Source: Spirochaetes bacterium ADurb.BinA120
GTDB lineage: Bacteria; Spirochaetota; UBA4802; UBA5368
NCBI GenBank assembly: GCA_002069125.1
Contig: MVZN01000025.1
Span: 1 to 37,905 of the forward strand
Length of the DNA stretch: 37,905 nt
Direction of reading: 5' to 3'
The position numbers and the translations under genes were made by a program. Below are positions 1-8,305 of the stretch, in pieces. Below the pieces are notes generated by a model. It searched no databases. It saw only the letters and a list, made by a program, of their open reading frames with translations, and was not told where the DNA came from. Every line of letters begins with the position of its first letter. Within the stretch, counting starts at the first letter, position 1.

Positions 1-1
1 G

Positions 2-1183
2 GTGACGGTATACCTCGCTCCAGGATACGACAAGCTCAATAAAAAGGAAATACAGGGGATAATGTACCTGGTTTCCCGCGCGGTCGGAGGCAAGCTGAAG
101 CCGGAAAATGTCGTGGTCACCGATGAATACGGAAAGATCATATCGGATTTCGACAACGAATTCGACAGGGCAAAGGAGGAGTACACGCTCCTCGAGTACC
201 GCAAGAAAATCGAGGAAAAGGCGCGTGTCCAGCTTCTTCACGACATTCGAAAGGGCCTCGAAAGGGTCTATACGCCCGACCGCATTCAGATAGTCAGGCT
301 TAATATGGACTTCAACTGGGACAAGATCTCTGAGGAGAGGGAAGAGTACACTCCGATAGAGATGGAACCGGACAACCCGGAAACCCCGTACTCCGAGCGC
401 AAGGTAAAGGATTCCCTGGTCGTTTCGGAAAAGAGCGCCAGGGAGCACTTCCAGGGACACGGCTGGAACCCCGAGGGGCCTGCCGGTACCGAAGGGAACA
501 AGCCTCCCGGGTACAAGGCGAGCGACGACCAGTTCGCAAAGTATGATAAAGAAGAAAATATACGGAATCACGCCGTAAACAAGGCGTTGAAAAAGATACA
601 GCGCGATCCCTTCGATGTAACGGGCGTGTCGGTGGCGATAGCGATAGACGGCTTCCAGGACCTGCCCAGGACCCCCGAGGGCGATTACGACCTCGATCCG
701 GCCAAAAAGCCCGTGCAGATCGGGCTTACGCCGGATGAGCTCAAGCAGGCCGAGAACATAGTAAAGAAGGCCATAAACTTCAACGCCGCCCGGGGGGACC
801 AGGTTGCCGTAGAGAACATCATGTTCGACAGGACCAAGGACTGGAACCGCGTGCGCGAGGAGTTCCAGCGCAAGGAGCAGCTCAAGCGAATATTGCTCGC
901 AAGCCTCATTGGCGTGTTCGCGCTCTTCCTCGGAATGGTGCTCTTCCGCGCCATAAACAAGGAGCTTGCGCGCAGGCGCCGGCTCAGGGAAGAGCAGCTC
1001 GCCCTGGAGCAGCAGCGAATGCGCGAGGCCGCGCTTAGGGCCGCGGAGGAGGAGGGAATCGACGTCGAGCTTTCGCTCGAGGAAAAGGCCCGCCTCGAGC
1101 TCCAGACCAACGCGGTCAGCCTGGCGCGCGAAAGACCGGACGATGTGGCCCAGCTTCTGCGCACATGGCTTGCCGAGGAGTGA
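2..1183 (+). CDS. fliF: Flagellar MS-ring protein FliF, C-terminal part (5' truncated by window)
   Basis: This is the last 393 codons of FliF, the inner-membrane MS-ring protein that anchors the flagellar rotor and export gate. The full protein is usually about 530-570 residues, so the N-terminal part lies before the window. The fragment opens inside the periplasmic ring-building region (KLKPENVVVTDEYGK-like), has a long acidic, proline-rich middle typical of FliF, one C-terminal membrane helix at about residues 297-318, then a charged cytoplasmic tail. The last 20 residues (ARERPDDVAQLLRTWL) are the classic FliG-binding motif. It is followed 126 bp later by fliG on the same strand. Identification is secure; the first GTG in the window is not the true start. 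Confidence 0.95.
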   Translation: MTVYLAPGYDKLNKKEIQGIMYLVSRAVGGKLKPENVVVTDEYGKIISDFDNEFDRAKEEYTLLEYRKKIEEKARVQLLHDIRKGLERVYTPDRIQIVRLNMDFNWDKISEEREEYTPIEMEPDNPETPYSERKVKDSLVVSEKSAREHFQGHGWNPEGPAGTEGNKPPGYKASDDQFAKYDKEENIRNHAVNKALKKIQRDPFDVTGVSVAIAIDGFQDLPRTPEGDYDLDPAKKPVQIGLTPDELKQAENIVKKAINFNAARGDQVAVENIMFDRTKDWNRVREEFQRKEQLKRILLASLIGVFALFLGMVLFRAINKELARRRRLREEQLALEQQRMREAALRAAEEEGIDVELSLEEKARLELQTNAVSLARERPDDVAQLLRTWLAEE

Positions 1184-1195
1184 GTTGCGGGCCCG

Positions 1196-1226
1196 AACGG
1201 GCGTCATATTTAATTTGACGCCCGTT
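1196..1226 (+). other. Hairpin between fliF and fliG (11-bp perfect stem)
   Basis: The arms AACGGGCGTCA (1196-1206) and TGACGCCCGTT (1216-1226) pair perfectly over 11 bp with a 9-nt A/T loop. No T-run follows, so it is not a standard intrinsic terminator. It may be an mRNA processing or stability element that lets fliF and fliG be expressed at different levels; that role is inferred. Confidence 0.6.
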
Positions 1227-1270
1227 GGCGCATGGATGTACCTTTAGGACGATGGCGCTGAAGGACGGGG

Positions 1271-1293
1271 CCATCCCGCCGCCGGCGGGATGG
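1271..1293 (+). other. GC-rich hairpin directly upstream of the fliG ribosome binding site
   Basis: CCATCCCGCC (1271-1280) and GGCGGGATGG (1284-1293) form a perfect 10-bp stem with a 3-nt loop. The fliG Shine-Dalgarno (GGGGAGGA) begins a few bases after it, about 15 nt before the ATG. A stem here could protect the 5' end of a processed fliG message. Function is inferred only. Confidence 0.6.
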
Positions 1294-1309
1294 ACGGGGA
1301 GGAAGAGCG

Positions 1310-2326
1310 ATGCTTCAATCTAAAAAGTCCCAGTTGACCGGGAGGCAGAAGGCCGCCATTTTTCTGGTGTCCCTGGGCTCGGACGTATCCTCCGAGATAT
1401 TCAAGCATCTTCGCGAGGACGAGATCGAACAGCTCACCTTCGAGATCGCCCGGCTCGACAGGATCGAGCCCGAGGACAAAGACAAGGTCCTCATGGAGTT
1501 TCAGGAGATGATGATGGCGCAGGACTTCATCGCCTCCGGCGGAATTGACTACGCGCGGGAGGTGCTGGAACGGGCCCTGGGCACACAGAAGGCCATCGAC
1601 ATCGTAAACCGGCTCACCTCGAGCCTGCAGGTGCGCCCGTTCGACTTCATCCGCCGCACCGACCCGTCGCATCTATTGAACTTTATACAGGGCGAGCACC
1701 CCCAGACCATCGCGCTCATACTCGCTTACCTCGATGCCGCCAAGGCCGCGCAGATACTCTCAGGCCTCAGCCATCAGATACAGGCCGACGTCGCCAAACG
1801 CATCGCCACCATGGACAGAACCTCCCCGGACGTGCTCCGCGAGGTCGAGCGGGTTCTCGAGCGCAAGCTCTCTACGCTCGCCTCCGAGGACTACACCTCC
1901 GCCGGCGGCATAGACTCGATCGTCGAGGTGCTGAACCAGGTAGACCGGGGAACGGAAAAGATCATCATCGAGGCCCTGGAGGAGGAGGACCCGGAGCTTG
2001 CCGAGGAGATAAAAAAGAGGATGTTCGTGTTCGAGGACATCGTACTGCTCGACGACCGCTCCATACAGAAGGTGCTTCGCGAGGTCGACACGCAGGATTT
2101 GGCGAAGGCCCTCAAGGGCGTGGACACGGAGGTGCAGGAAAAGATATTCCGAAACATGTCGAAGCGCGCATCCTCGCTCCTGAGGGAGGACATGGACTTC
2201 ATGGGACCAATCAGGCTGCGTGACGTCGAGGAGTCACAGCAGAAGATAGTAAACATAATACGCAAACTCGAGGAAGCCGGAGACATCATAGTCGCGCGCG
2301 CCGGCGAGGAGGAACTCGTTGTCTAA
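1310..2326 (+). CDS. fliG: Flagellar motor switch protein FliG
   Basis: FliG forms the upper part of the cytoplasmic C-ring, binds the FliF tail and takes torque from the MotA stator. The 338-residue length is normal for the family. The N-terminus (LTGRQKAAIFLVSLG) is the standard FliF-binding opening; the middle carries the EHPQTIALILAYLD segment; the C-terminal third (VFEDIVLLDDRSIQKVLREVD, residues about 240-260, then MSKRASSLLREDM) holds the charged torque helix. The ATG at 1310 has a strong GGGGAGGA ribosome binding site. The stop overlaps the start of fliH, indicating tight coupling. Confidence 0.97.
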   Translation: MLQSKKSQLTGRQKAAIFLVSLGSDVSSEIFKHLREDEIEQLTFEIARLDRIEPEDKDKVLMEFQEMMMAQDFIASGGIDYAREVLERALGTQKAIDIVNRLTSSLQVRPFDFIRRTDPSHLLNFIQGEHPQTIALILAYLDAAKAAQILSGLSHQIQADVAKRIATMDRTSPDVLREVERVLERKLSTLASEDYTSAGGIDSIVEVLNQVDRGTEKIIIEALEEEDPELAEEIKKRMFVFEDIVLLDDRSIQKVLREVDTQDLAKALKGVDTEVQEKIFRNMSKRASSLLREDMDFMGPIRLRDVEESQQKIVNIIRKLEEAGDIIVARAGEEELVV

Positions 2327-3245
2327 ACTGGTATTCAAACCGACCGAGGTGGTCATTACAGGCGCGCCGAAACAGATCGAGCTTCCCGAAAAGTATCAGA
2401 AGAACATCATATCCGATGAGGAATACAGGGAGTTCGAGGTCGACGAGGCCGGTAATCCCGTAGACGTATATCAGGGGCCTTCTATCGAGGAGATGGAGGC
2501 CGAGCTCGAACGCTACCGGCGCGAGACGGAGGAGGAGGTGCGCCGGCTTCAGGAGGAGGCGCACGAGCGTGTCCGCAAGATAGAGGAGGACGGCAAGTCC
2601 GCGGCCTTCCGCGAGCTGCAGCAGGCGCGCGAGCAGATCAAGATCGATATGGAGCGCTTTCAGCAGGAGTCCGAGCGCGAGGTGGAGCGCGGCAAGTTCG
2701 AGGCGGAGAAGATGATAAAGGACGCCGAGCTAAAGGTGTCCGAGATCGAACACGAGGCGTATAAAAAGGGCTACGAGGCCGGCCGCGAGGAAGGATACAA
2801 GGAGGGGCAGGCGGAGGTGATGCGCCTCATAGACCGGCTTGGAACCATAGTGTCCACGGCGGTCGATATACGCGACGACATCATCCGCTCCTCCGAAAAG
2901 CTGATGACCGAGATGATACTCATGATAGCGCGAAAGGTCATAAAGGACGAGATAGTGGAACGGCGCGAGGTGGTGATAAACAACATCCGCGAGGCGATCA
3001 AGCGGGTAAAGGACAGGGACCGCATAGACATCCGCGTCAATTTCGCCGACCTCGATATGACCACGGCCCACAAGGACGAGCTTATCAAAATGATGGAATC
3101 CCTGAAGAAGGTGAACATTTACGAGGATTCCAGGGTCGACCGGGGCGGCTGCATTATCGAGACCGACGTGGGGGCGATCGACGCGAGGATTTCGAGCCAG
3201 CTCGACACCATAGAGGAGGCCATCCGCAACGCCAGCGCGCTGTAG
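2319..3245 (+). CDS. fliH: Flagellar export apparatus negative regulator FliH
   Basis: FliH binds and restrains the export ATPase FliI and links it to the C-ring and export gate. The protein has 308 residues: an N-terminal peptide (SKLVFKPTEVVI), a long charged coiled-coil rich in Glu, Arg and Gln (about 65-150), a Gly-spaced segment (KKGYEAGREEGYKEGQ, about 148-163) typical of FliH/YscL, and a C-terminal globular part. The start is TTG at 2319, inside the last codons of fliG and preceded by GAGGAGG, so translation is coupled. No better ATG is available for the conserved N-terminus. It precedes fliI, its partner, by 12 bp. Confidence 0.93.
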   Translation: MSKLVFKPTEVVITGAPKQIELPEKYQKNIISDEEYREFEVDEAGNPVDVYQGPSIEEMEAELERYRRETEEEVRRLQEEAHERVRKIEEDGKSAAFRELQQAREQIKIDMERFQQESEREVERGKFEAEKMIKDAELKVSEIEHEAYKKGYEAGREEGYKEGQAEVMRLIDRLGTIVSTAVDIRDDIIRSSEKLMTEMILMIARKVIKDEIVERREVVINNIREAIKRVKDRDRIDIRVNFADLDMTTAHKDELIKMMESLKKVNIYEDSRVDRGGCIIETDVGAIDARISSQLDTIEEAIRNASAL

Positions 3246-3257
3246 CGGGCAACAGCC

Positions 3258-4670
3258 ATGATAAAAATCCTGCCCCACGAACGCGTAGACATTCTCTCAA
3301 AATACAAGTCGATCATAGACGAGGTCAATGTCGTACAGTTCACCGGAAAGGTGGAGCGGGTGGTGGGGCTGACCATCGAGTCCTCCGGACCGGCCGTCAA
3401 ATACGGAGAGCTGTGCCGCATACGTTTGGGCGAGGGCAAGTACCTGTATGCCGAGGTTGTCGGATTCAACCGCAACAGGGTCATCTTAATGCCGATCGGC
3501 GACATGAAGGGGGTGCTCCCCGGGGCTGAGGTCATAGCCGCCGGCTCATCGCTTACGGTGCCGGTGGGAGACCAGCTTTTGGGGCGCGTGATCTCCGGCG
3601 TAGGCAAACCCCTCGACGGCCGTGGAGAGATCTTCACCGGTCTCCGGTACCCCGTTGAGGGCAGGCCGCTAAACCCCCTCGAAAGACGGCTAATCACCGA
3701 GCCGCTGTCGGTGGGTATACGCGCCATCGACGGCCTCAACACGATAGGGAAGGGGCAGCGAATAGGGATTTTCTCGGGCTCGGGCGTCGGCAAATCGACG
3801 CTCCTTGCGATGATAGCCCGCTATACGAACGCCGATGTAAACGTCATCGCGCTCATCGGCGAACGAGGCCGCGAGGTGCGCGACTTCGTCGACAAGGAAC
3901 TGGGACAGGAGGGGCTTCGCCGCTCGGTCGTGGTCGTCGCCACATCGGACCAGCCGCCGATGCTCCGTATCCGCGGCGCGCTTTTGGCGCACGCAGTCGC
4001 CGAGTATTTCCGCGACCAGGGAAAGGACGTCAATTTGATGATGGATTCCGTGACCCGTTTCGCCCTCGCCCAGCGGGAGGTCGGCCTCGCCGCGGGTGAG
4101 CCGTCGGCCACCAGGGGCTTCCCGCCGTCGGTCTTCTCGCTTCTTCCGAGGCTTTTGGAGCGCTCCGGGACTCGCGAGGGCTCCGGAAGCATAACCGGCA
4201 TCTATACCATCCTGGTCGAGGCCGACGACATGAACGAACCGATTTCCGACGCGGTGCGGGGCATTCTCGACGGCCATATAGTGCTCGACCGCAAGCTCGC
4301 GCACAAGGGGCATTATCCCGCCATCGACGTGCTTGGCTCCATCTCGCGCTGCATGAAGGACGTCGTGGAGGACGGCCACGCTAAAGCCGCCGCGGAGATG
4401 AGGGAGGTGATGGCGGCCTACGCGGACGCGGAGGACCTCATCAATCTCGGGGCTTACGCACGGGGGTCCAACCCGATTATAGACCGGGCCATCGAAATGA
4501 AACCGCGCATGGACGCTTTTTTAAGGCAGGGCATCCACGAGCGCGACGGCTACGACGCCATTATCGAGAAGCTGGAGTCTATGTTTACGAAAAAGAAGGA
4601 CGGCGCGCGAGAGGCCGGTGCGCGTGATTATGTCGCATCCACCCCCTATTTCGCGCGGATGCGTAGATAG
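3258..4670 (+). CDS. fliI: Flagellum-specific export ATPase FliI
   Basis: FliI is the F1-beta-like ATPase that unfolds and feeds substrates into the flagellar type III export gate. Length is 470 residues, as expected. It shows the N-terminal beta-barrel domain, the P-loop GSGVGKST at 174-181, the IGERGREVRDF segment, the Walker B strand in VNLMMDSVTRFALAQREVGLAAGEPSATRGFPPS, and a small C-terminal helical domain that ends in PYFARMRR. All catalytic motifs look intact. It lies between fliH and fliJ, which encode its direct regulators. Confidence 0.97.
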   Translation: MIKILPHERVDILSKYKSIIDEVNVVQFTGKVERVVGLTIESSGPAVKYGELCRIRLGEGKYLYAEVVGFNRNRVILMPIGDMKGVLPGAEVIAAGSSLTVPVGDQLLGRVISGVGKPLDGRGEIFTGLRYPVEGRPLNPLERRLITEPLSVGIRAIDGLNTIGKGQRIGIFSGSGVGKSTLLAMIARYTNADVNVIALIGERGREVRDFVDKELGQEGLRRSVVVVATSDQPPMLRIRGALLAHAVAEYFRDQGKDVNLMMDSVTRFALAQREVGLAAGEPSATRGFPPSVFSLLPRLLERSGTREGSGSITGIYTILVEADDMNEPISDAVRGILDGHIVLDRKLAHKGHYPAIDVLGSISRCMKDVVEDGHAKAAAEMREVMAAYADAEDLINLGAYARGSNPIIDRAIEMKPRMDAFLRQGIHERDGYDAIIEKLESMFTKKKDGAREAGARDYVASTPYFARMRR

Positions 4671-4684
4671 GAGGGCGGCCGGCA

Positions 4685-5161
4685 ATGAAAAGCTTCAAAT
4701 TCCGCCTTCAGAGGCTTCTCGATATCCGCGAGGCGAGGGAGAGGGACATCAAAAACGAACTCGCCGCCATTCTGACGGTGCAGAACCGAGAACGACTGAA
4801 GCAGGAAAAGTATCGCAGGAGCGTGGAGGAGCAGCACGCTAAGTTTGCGGGTCTCATCAAGGCCGGCAGGTATTCGTATTCGGCCGCCTCGGCCTTCGAG
4901 CGTTACATCGACTTCGCCCATAAGGTGATCCGCGACCAGCAGGAGCGCATCGAGGCCATGGAGCCCGAGATAAATAAAGTCCGCGACAGGCTTGTGGAGG
5001 CATCGAGGGAGCGCAAGGTGGTCGAGAAGCTAAAGGAACGGCGATGGAACGAGTTCATGTACGAGTACAACCGGGAGGTTGCCAAGGAGAACGACGACAC
5101 AAATCAGAAGATTTTCGTTAAAAAGCGGATAGAGGAAGCGATGTCGGAGGGCCGGGCATGA
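4685..5161 (+). CDS. fliJ: Flagellar export chaperone FliJ
   Basis: This is a 158-residue, almost entirely alpha-helical protein starting KSFKFRLQRLLDIREARERD, the typical opening of FliJ. FliJ inserts like a gamma-subunit stalk into the FliI hexamer and helps hand over export chaperones. It has two long antiparallel coiled-coil stretches rich in Glu, Lys and Arg. The ATG has a GGAGGG ribosome binding site 8 nt upstream. Sequence identity in this family is low; the call rests on length, coiled-coil, N-terminal motif and position directly after fliI. In Borrelia this locus is named flbA. Confidence 0.88.
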   Translation: MKSFKFRLQRLLDIREARERDIKNELAAILTVQNRERLKQEKYRRSVEEQHAKFAGLIKAGRYSYSAASAFERYIDFAHKVIRDQQERIEAMEPEINKVRDRLVEASRERKVVEKLKERRWNEFMYEYNREVAKENDDTNQKIFVKKRIEEAMSEGRA

Positions 5162-5733
5162 TCGACGACATGTACGCGGTTATGGGGAGGATCACCGAGA
5201 TCAAAAAGCGCTTCGGCCTCATAAAAAGGACGCATGCCCCGGCCCAGCCGGACGAATTTCAAAGGCGGACACTTCAGGCCGCGGAAGAGAAAAAAGCAAA
5301 GGCCGCGGCGGAGGAAAAGCCGGCGGCCGGCTCCAGGGCTATGAGCGTTCCCGAAATGCGTGAAATCGCCCGAATGGCCGCCGTGCGTAACGGTGTTCCG
5401 CCGGGCCTGGTCGACGCGGTCATACGGGCGGAAAGCTCGTATAACCCGAAAGCGGTCTCCGCGAAAGGGGCAAAAGGGCTAATGCAGCTCATGCCCGAAA
5501 CGGCCGGAACGCTTGGTGTGAACGATCCGTTCTCCCCTAAGGAGAACATTGACGCGGGAGTGGGGCTGTTGAAGAGCCTGCTCGATAAATACGGCGGCGA
5601 TTACAAAAAGGCGCTCGCAGCCTATAATGCAGGCGAAGGGGCGGTGGACAGAAACGGGGGCGTGCCCCCATACGATGAGACAAGGGAATACGTCAAACGC
5701 GTCATCGAGCTGTATCTAAGGAACAGCGAATAA
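5158..5733 (+). CDS. Lytic transglycosylase (SLT domain) inside the flagellar operon
   Basis: The 191-residue protein has an N-terminal region (1-60) ending in an Ala/Lys/Glu-rich linker, then a goose-type lysozyme/SLT domain: VDAVIRAESSYNP with catalytic Glu92, AKGLMQLMP, the NIDAGVGLLKSLLDKY helix and LAAYNAGEGAV. The active site appears complete. Family members cut peptidoglycan, here probably to let the rod pass the cell wall. It starts with an ATGA overlap on fliJ. No clear signal peptide is seen at the chosen start, so export may use the flagellar or another route; that is inferred. It sits between fliJ and flbB, which are adjacent in the Borrelia operon. Confidence 0.9.
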   Translation: MIDDMYAVMGRITEIKKRFGLIKRTHAPAQPDEFQRRTLQAAEEKKAKAAAEEKPAAGSRAMSVPEMREIARMAAVRNGVPPGLVDAVIRAESSYNPKAVSAKGAKGLMQLMPETAGTLGVNDPFSPKENIDAGVGLLKSLLDKYGGDYKKALAAYNAGEGAVDRNGGVPPYDETREYVKRVIELYLRNSE

Positions 5734-5757
5734 AAGCGGTGGTTTTCGGAGCCTGAA

Positions 5758-6357
5758 ATGAGAATGTTATCGGACAGGACCAAACTGATCTATCTGATCG
5801 CGCTTATACTTTTTATCGTGGCCGCTGGCCTTTTCTGGCTCGATTACATCGGGCTTCTGGACATGGAAAAAAGGCTCTCGGGCCTGTTCGGGAGGGAGGC
5901 GCCGCTGGTGCTCGACGCCAAGGACGACGAACCCTCGCTTATCGAGCGCGAGGAGTTCGAAAAGGAAAAGCAGAAGTTCATGGAGCGCGTCGAGGACCTC
6001 GACTTAAGGGAGGCGAAGATCGTCGAGGCGGAGAAAACCCTGGAGTCGGAGAAGGAAAAGCTGGACGACATCCGCAAGGGCCTCGACATAGAAAAAAAGA
6101 GGCTGGAAAGCGAAAAGAAGCGGTACGCCGGATACGAACGAAACGTGCGCGATCTCGCCGGCAAGGTTACCAGCATGAGGCCCGAGGAGGCTGTCGAGAT
6201 AATGATCAAGTGGGAGGAGCCCCTCATCGTGGACGTCCTGAGGCGCATAGACGCGGACGCGGTCGAACAGGGCCGAAAGAGCATTTCGCCCTTCCTCATC
6301 TCCCTCATGCCTCGCGACAAGGCGAGCAGAATCCTCTATCTTATGACCCAGATCTAA
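5758..6357 (+). CDS. flbB: Periplasmic flagellar collar protein FlbB (MotE/MgtE-N-like)
   Basis: The 199-residue protein has a short cytoplasmic start, one membrane helix (about residues 9-29), a long charged coiled-coil (about 60-130) and a small C-terminal helical domain (MRPEEAVEIMIKWEEPLIVDVLRRID...PRDKASRILYLM) resembling MotE/MgtE-N repeats. In Borrelia, FlbB is the base of the collar around the periplasmic motor and follows fliJ in the same operon; that position is matched here apart from the intervening transglycosylase. The ATG at 5758 has GGAG 7 nt upstream; a second ATG two codons later is also possible. It is the last flagellar gene of this run. Confidence 0.85.
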   Translation: MRMLSDRTKLIYLIALILFIVAAGLFWLDYIGLLDMEKRLSGLFGREAPLVLDAKDDEPSLIEREEFEKEKQKFMERVEDLDLREAKIVEAEKTLESEKEKLDDIRKGLDIEKKRLESEKKRYAGYERNVRDLAGKVTSMRPEEAVEIMIKWEEPLIVDVLRRIDADAVEQGRKSISPFLISLMPRDKASRILYLMTQI

Positions 6358-6485
6358 AGACCCCCGGCCGGCCCTGTTCGAGTAAAAATTGGTTGATTTA
6401 GTTGCGCGGCCGATGTATTGACGTATCCAGTGGCCCGCGACGCGCTTTCTCGAACGCTCGCGGATTGGATGGGGCAGTCCATTAT

Positions 6486-7700
6486 ATGACAAGCCTTCGA
6501 AAGGAAAAATGCTCTCTTCTCGCCTCGGTGACGCTTGCGCTCTGCGTCGTTTTGTCAGCCTGCGGTTCGCTCGGCGGGCGCGGCGAAAATAGCGCGCGTT
6601 CGGCGAAGACCTACGCATCCGCCGGCGAGTACGATGAGATGGAGGGGGCGTCCGGAATGCTCGGCCGCCAGATGAAGGCCGAACGCGCCGCCCCGTCTCC
6701 GAAGCGCGGCGTGAAGTCCGAACCCGCGCCGAGTGAGAGGATGGTCGTGTACACGGCGGACTTCTCTCTGGAGGTCGAGAGCATCCGCCAATCCCTTGAC
6801 AGAATAGAGGGCCTGGCCAGGGGCCTGGAGGGCTTTATCGAATCGGTTGGAACATCGGACTCTTACAGGGGCGCTCGCGTGGTGCTCAGGGTCCCGGTAA
6901 AGAAATTCGAGAAGGCCCTGGAGGAAGTCGAAAAGCTGGGCGCCGTAGCGGACAGGAGCGTTACGGCCTCCGATGTCACGATGGAGTTCAACGATATAAC
7001 GCTTAGGCTCGAAACGACCACGCGGGTGAGGGACCGCATGTACGAGCTCCTCAAGCGCGTAGGCAAGGTCGAGGAACGCGTAAAAATCCTGCGCGAAATA
7101 CAGCGGCTGACCGAACAGATCGACCTCCTCACCGCGCGCGTGAACTACCTGGCGGGCAGGGCGCGCTTTTCCACCATAAGCCTGAATCTCAAAGCCGCCG
7201 TGAGGGACACTGTACGTTCGTTCATTCCGTCGCCGTTTCCATGGATTGCGGGGCTGTCTCCGGAAAAAAGAAGCGTCTTCGATGACGGAAAAAAAGTGTC
7301 GTTCGACGTACCCGCCGGTTTTTTCTCGATGAAAAGGGATTATTACGAGGGGAGCTCTCCGTTCCTGTTCTCGGCCCCGGATGGCTCTCTTGGCGTGCGC
7401 CTTGGACTTGTCGAGAACTACCCTCCCGCGGACATTCGCTTCTGGGTCGAGGCGTTCGAAATCGATGTGAAGAATCGCATGTACAGGCTGGAAAAGTCGG
7501 ACGAGCTCTCCGGGCAGCACGGTCTCTCCTTCAAACGCTATCTTTTTGTGCGAGCGGACGGCGGCCTCTATATGGTCGCCTTCGCGGAGGCCGGCGGTTA
7601 TATCTGGGTTGCGGAGGCCGTTTCGCGCTCCGGGGAGGATTACAGGCGGAACGCGGCCGCCATAGAATCGTTCATCAAATCGGTACGAGGCCAGCAGTGA
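6486..7700 (+). CDS. Lipoprotein with DUF4349 domain and C-terminal extension
   Basis: I place the start at ATG 6486 because it gives a lipoprotein signal peptide (lipobox LSAC, Cys26); a longer reading frame open from 6402 adds 28 unlikely residues. The mature protein (404 residues with signal) has a low-complexity linker, then a DUF4349 module (about 85-235): paired strands (MVVYTADFSLEVE, ARVVLRVPVKKFEKALEEV) and a long coiled-coil (EEVRVKILREIQRLTEQI-like). The last 160 residues form a separate alpha+beta module ending in ESFIKSVRG. It heads three genes that overlap by 4 bp each. It is probably anchored in the envelope; the molecular role is unknown. Confidence 0.75.
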   Translation: MTSLRKEKCSLLASVTLALCVVLSACGSLGGRGENSARSAKTYASAGEYDEMEGASGMLGRQMKAERAAPSPKRGVKSEPAPSERMVVYTADFSLEVESIRQSLDRIEGLARGLEGFIESVGTSDSYRGARVVLRVPVKKFEKALEEVEKLGAVADRSVTASDVTMEFNDITLRLETTTRVRDRMYELLKRVGKVEERVKILREIQRLTEQIDLLTARVNYLAGRARFSTISLNLKAAVRDTVRSFIPSPFPWIAGLSPEKRSVFDDGKKVSFDVPAGFFSMKRDYYEGSSPFLFSAPDGSLGVRLGLVENYPPADIRFWVEAFEIDVKNRMYRLEKSDELSGQHGLSFKRYLFVRADGGLYMVAFAEAGGYIWVAEAVSRSGEDYRRNAAAIESFIKSVRGQQ

Positions 7701-8305
7701 TCAAGCGACTGTTCGCCGCTTTTATCGTATGTCTCCTTTATACCGGGGCCGCGCCCGCGGGCGGGGACAGCTTCTCCCAGGAATTTTCATATTCAATGCT
7801 GGCGCCGGATCGGGACAGGGCGATCAAGAGGCTTCTAAGGTTTGCGACCGAACAGAACGGCTACGTAAAGTCCTATTCCAACGAAAACGTGGTTCTTCGT
7901 CTGCCGGTGGAGCGCGTCCCGCGCGTTCGGGAAGCGATACTCGATGTCGGGTTCATAGGTGACGAGCGGATAAAGCGTACGGACATGGGCGAGGCGCTCG
8001 TGGAGTTAAGGACGCGGCTTAAGATTAGGGAAACGCTTCTGGCCAACCTGTATAAATTGTTCGAAAACGCGGCCGTCGAACAGACCCTGGAGATCGAGAA
8101 GGAGCTGGGCAAGGTGGTTATGGAGATAGAGGAGATAAAGGGCAAGACCGCCTATCTCGAGGACAGGATAGCCATGGCCGAGGTGACCGTATCGATCAAT
8201 GCGCGGCCAGGAGCGCGAAAAGGCCCGTCCGGTGAACGTGCGCGCTGGGAGTGGATGAATTCCATGGGGATCGAACATCTCATGTCCTCCGGAGACTGGC
8301 GATGA
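7697..8305 (+). CDS. Secreted DUF4349-type protein
   Basis: A 202-residue protein with a cleavable signal peptide (hydrophobic 5-20, probable cut after APA near residue 21). The rest resembles the DUF4349 module of the gene before it: a first strand (FSQEFSYSML), a second strand (VVLRLPVERVPRVREAI), then a coiled-coil (about 100-150) and a closing strand (VTVSINARPG). It lacks the C-terminal module of its neighbour. The GTG start lies in the previous gene's stop (GTGA overlap), so the two are translationally coupled. The function is not known; association with its lipoprotein neighbours at the envelope is inferred. Confidence 0.65.
   Translation: MIKRLFAAFIVCLLYTGAAPAGGDSFSQEFSYSMLAPDRDRAIKRLLRFATEQNGYVKSYSNENVVLRLPVERVPRVREAILDVGFIGDERIKRTDMGEALVELRTRLKIRETLLANLYKLFENAAVEQTLEIEKELGKVVMEIEEIKGKTAYLEDRIAMAEVTVSINARPGARKGPSGERARWEWMNSMGIEHLMSSGDWR

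Noticed and set aside
685-1164. Long minus-strand frames opposite fliF, fliG, ugd, fapA and other genes
   Set aside because: They mirror the codon structure of real genes, are Ser/Arg-rich, and lack ribosome binding sites; they are shadows.
6370-6425. Flagellar sigma-28 promoter (TAAA and GGCCGATGT)
   Set aside because: The spacing between the two parts is about 18 bp instead of about 11, and the -10 part is incomplete.
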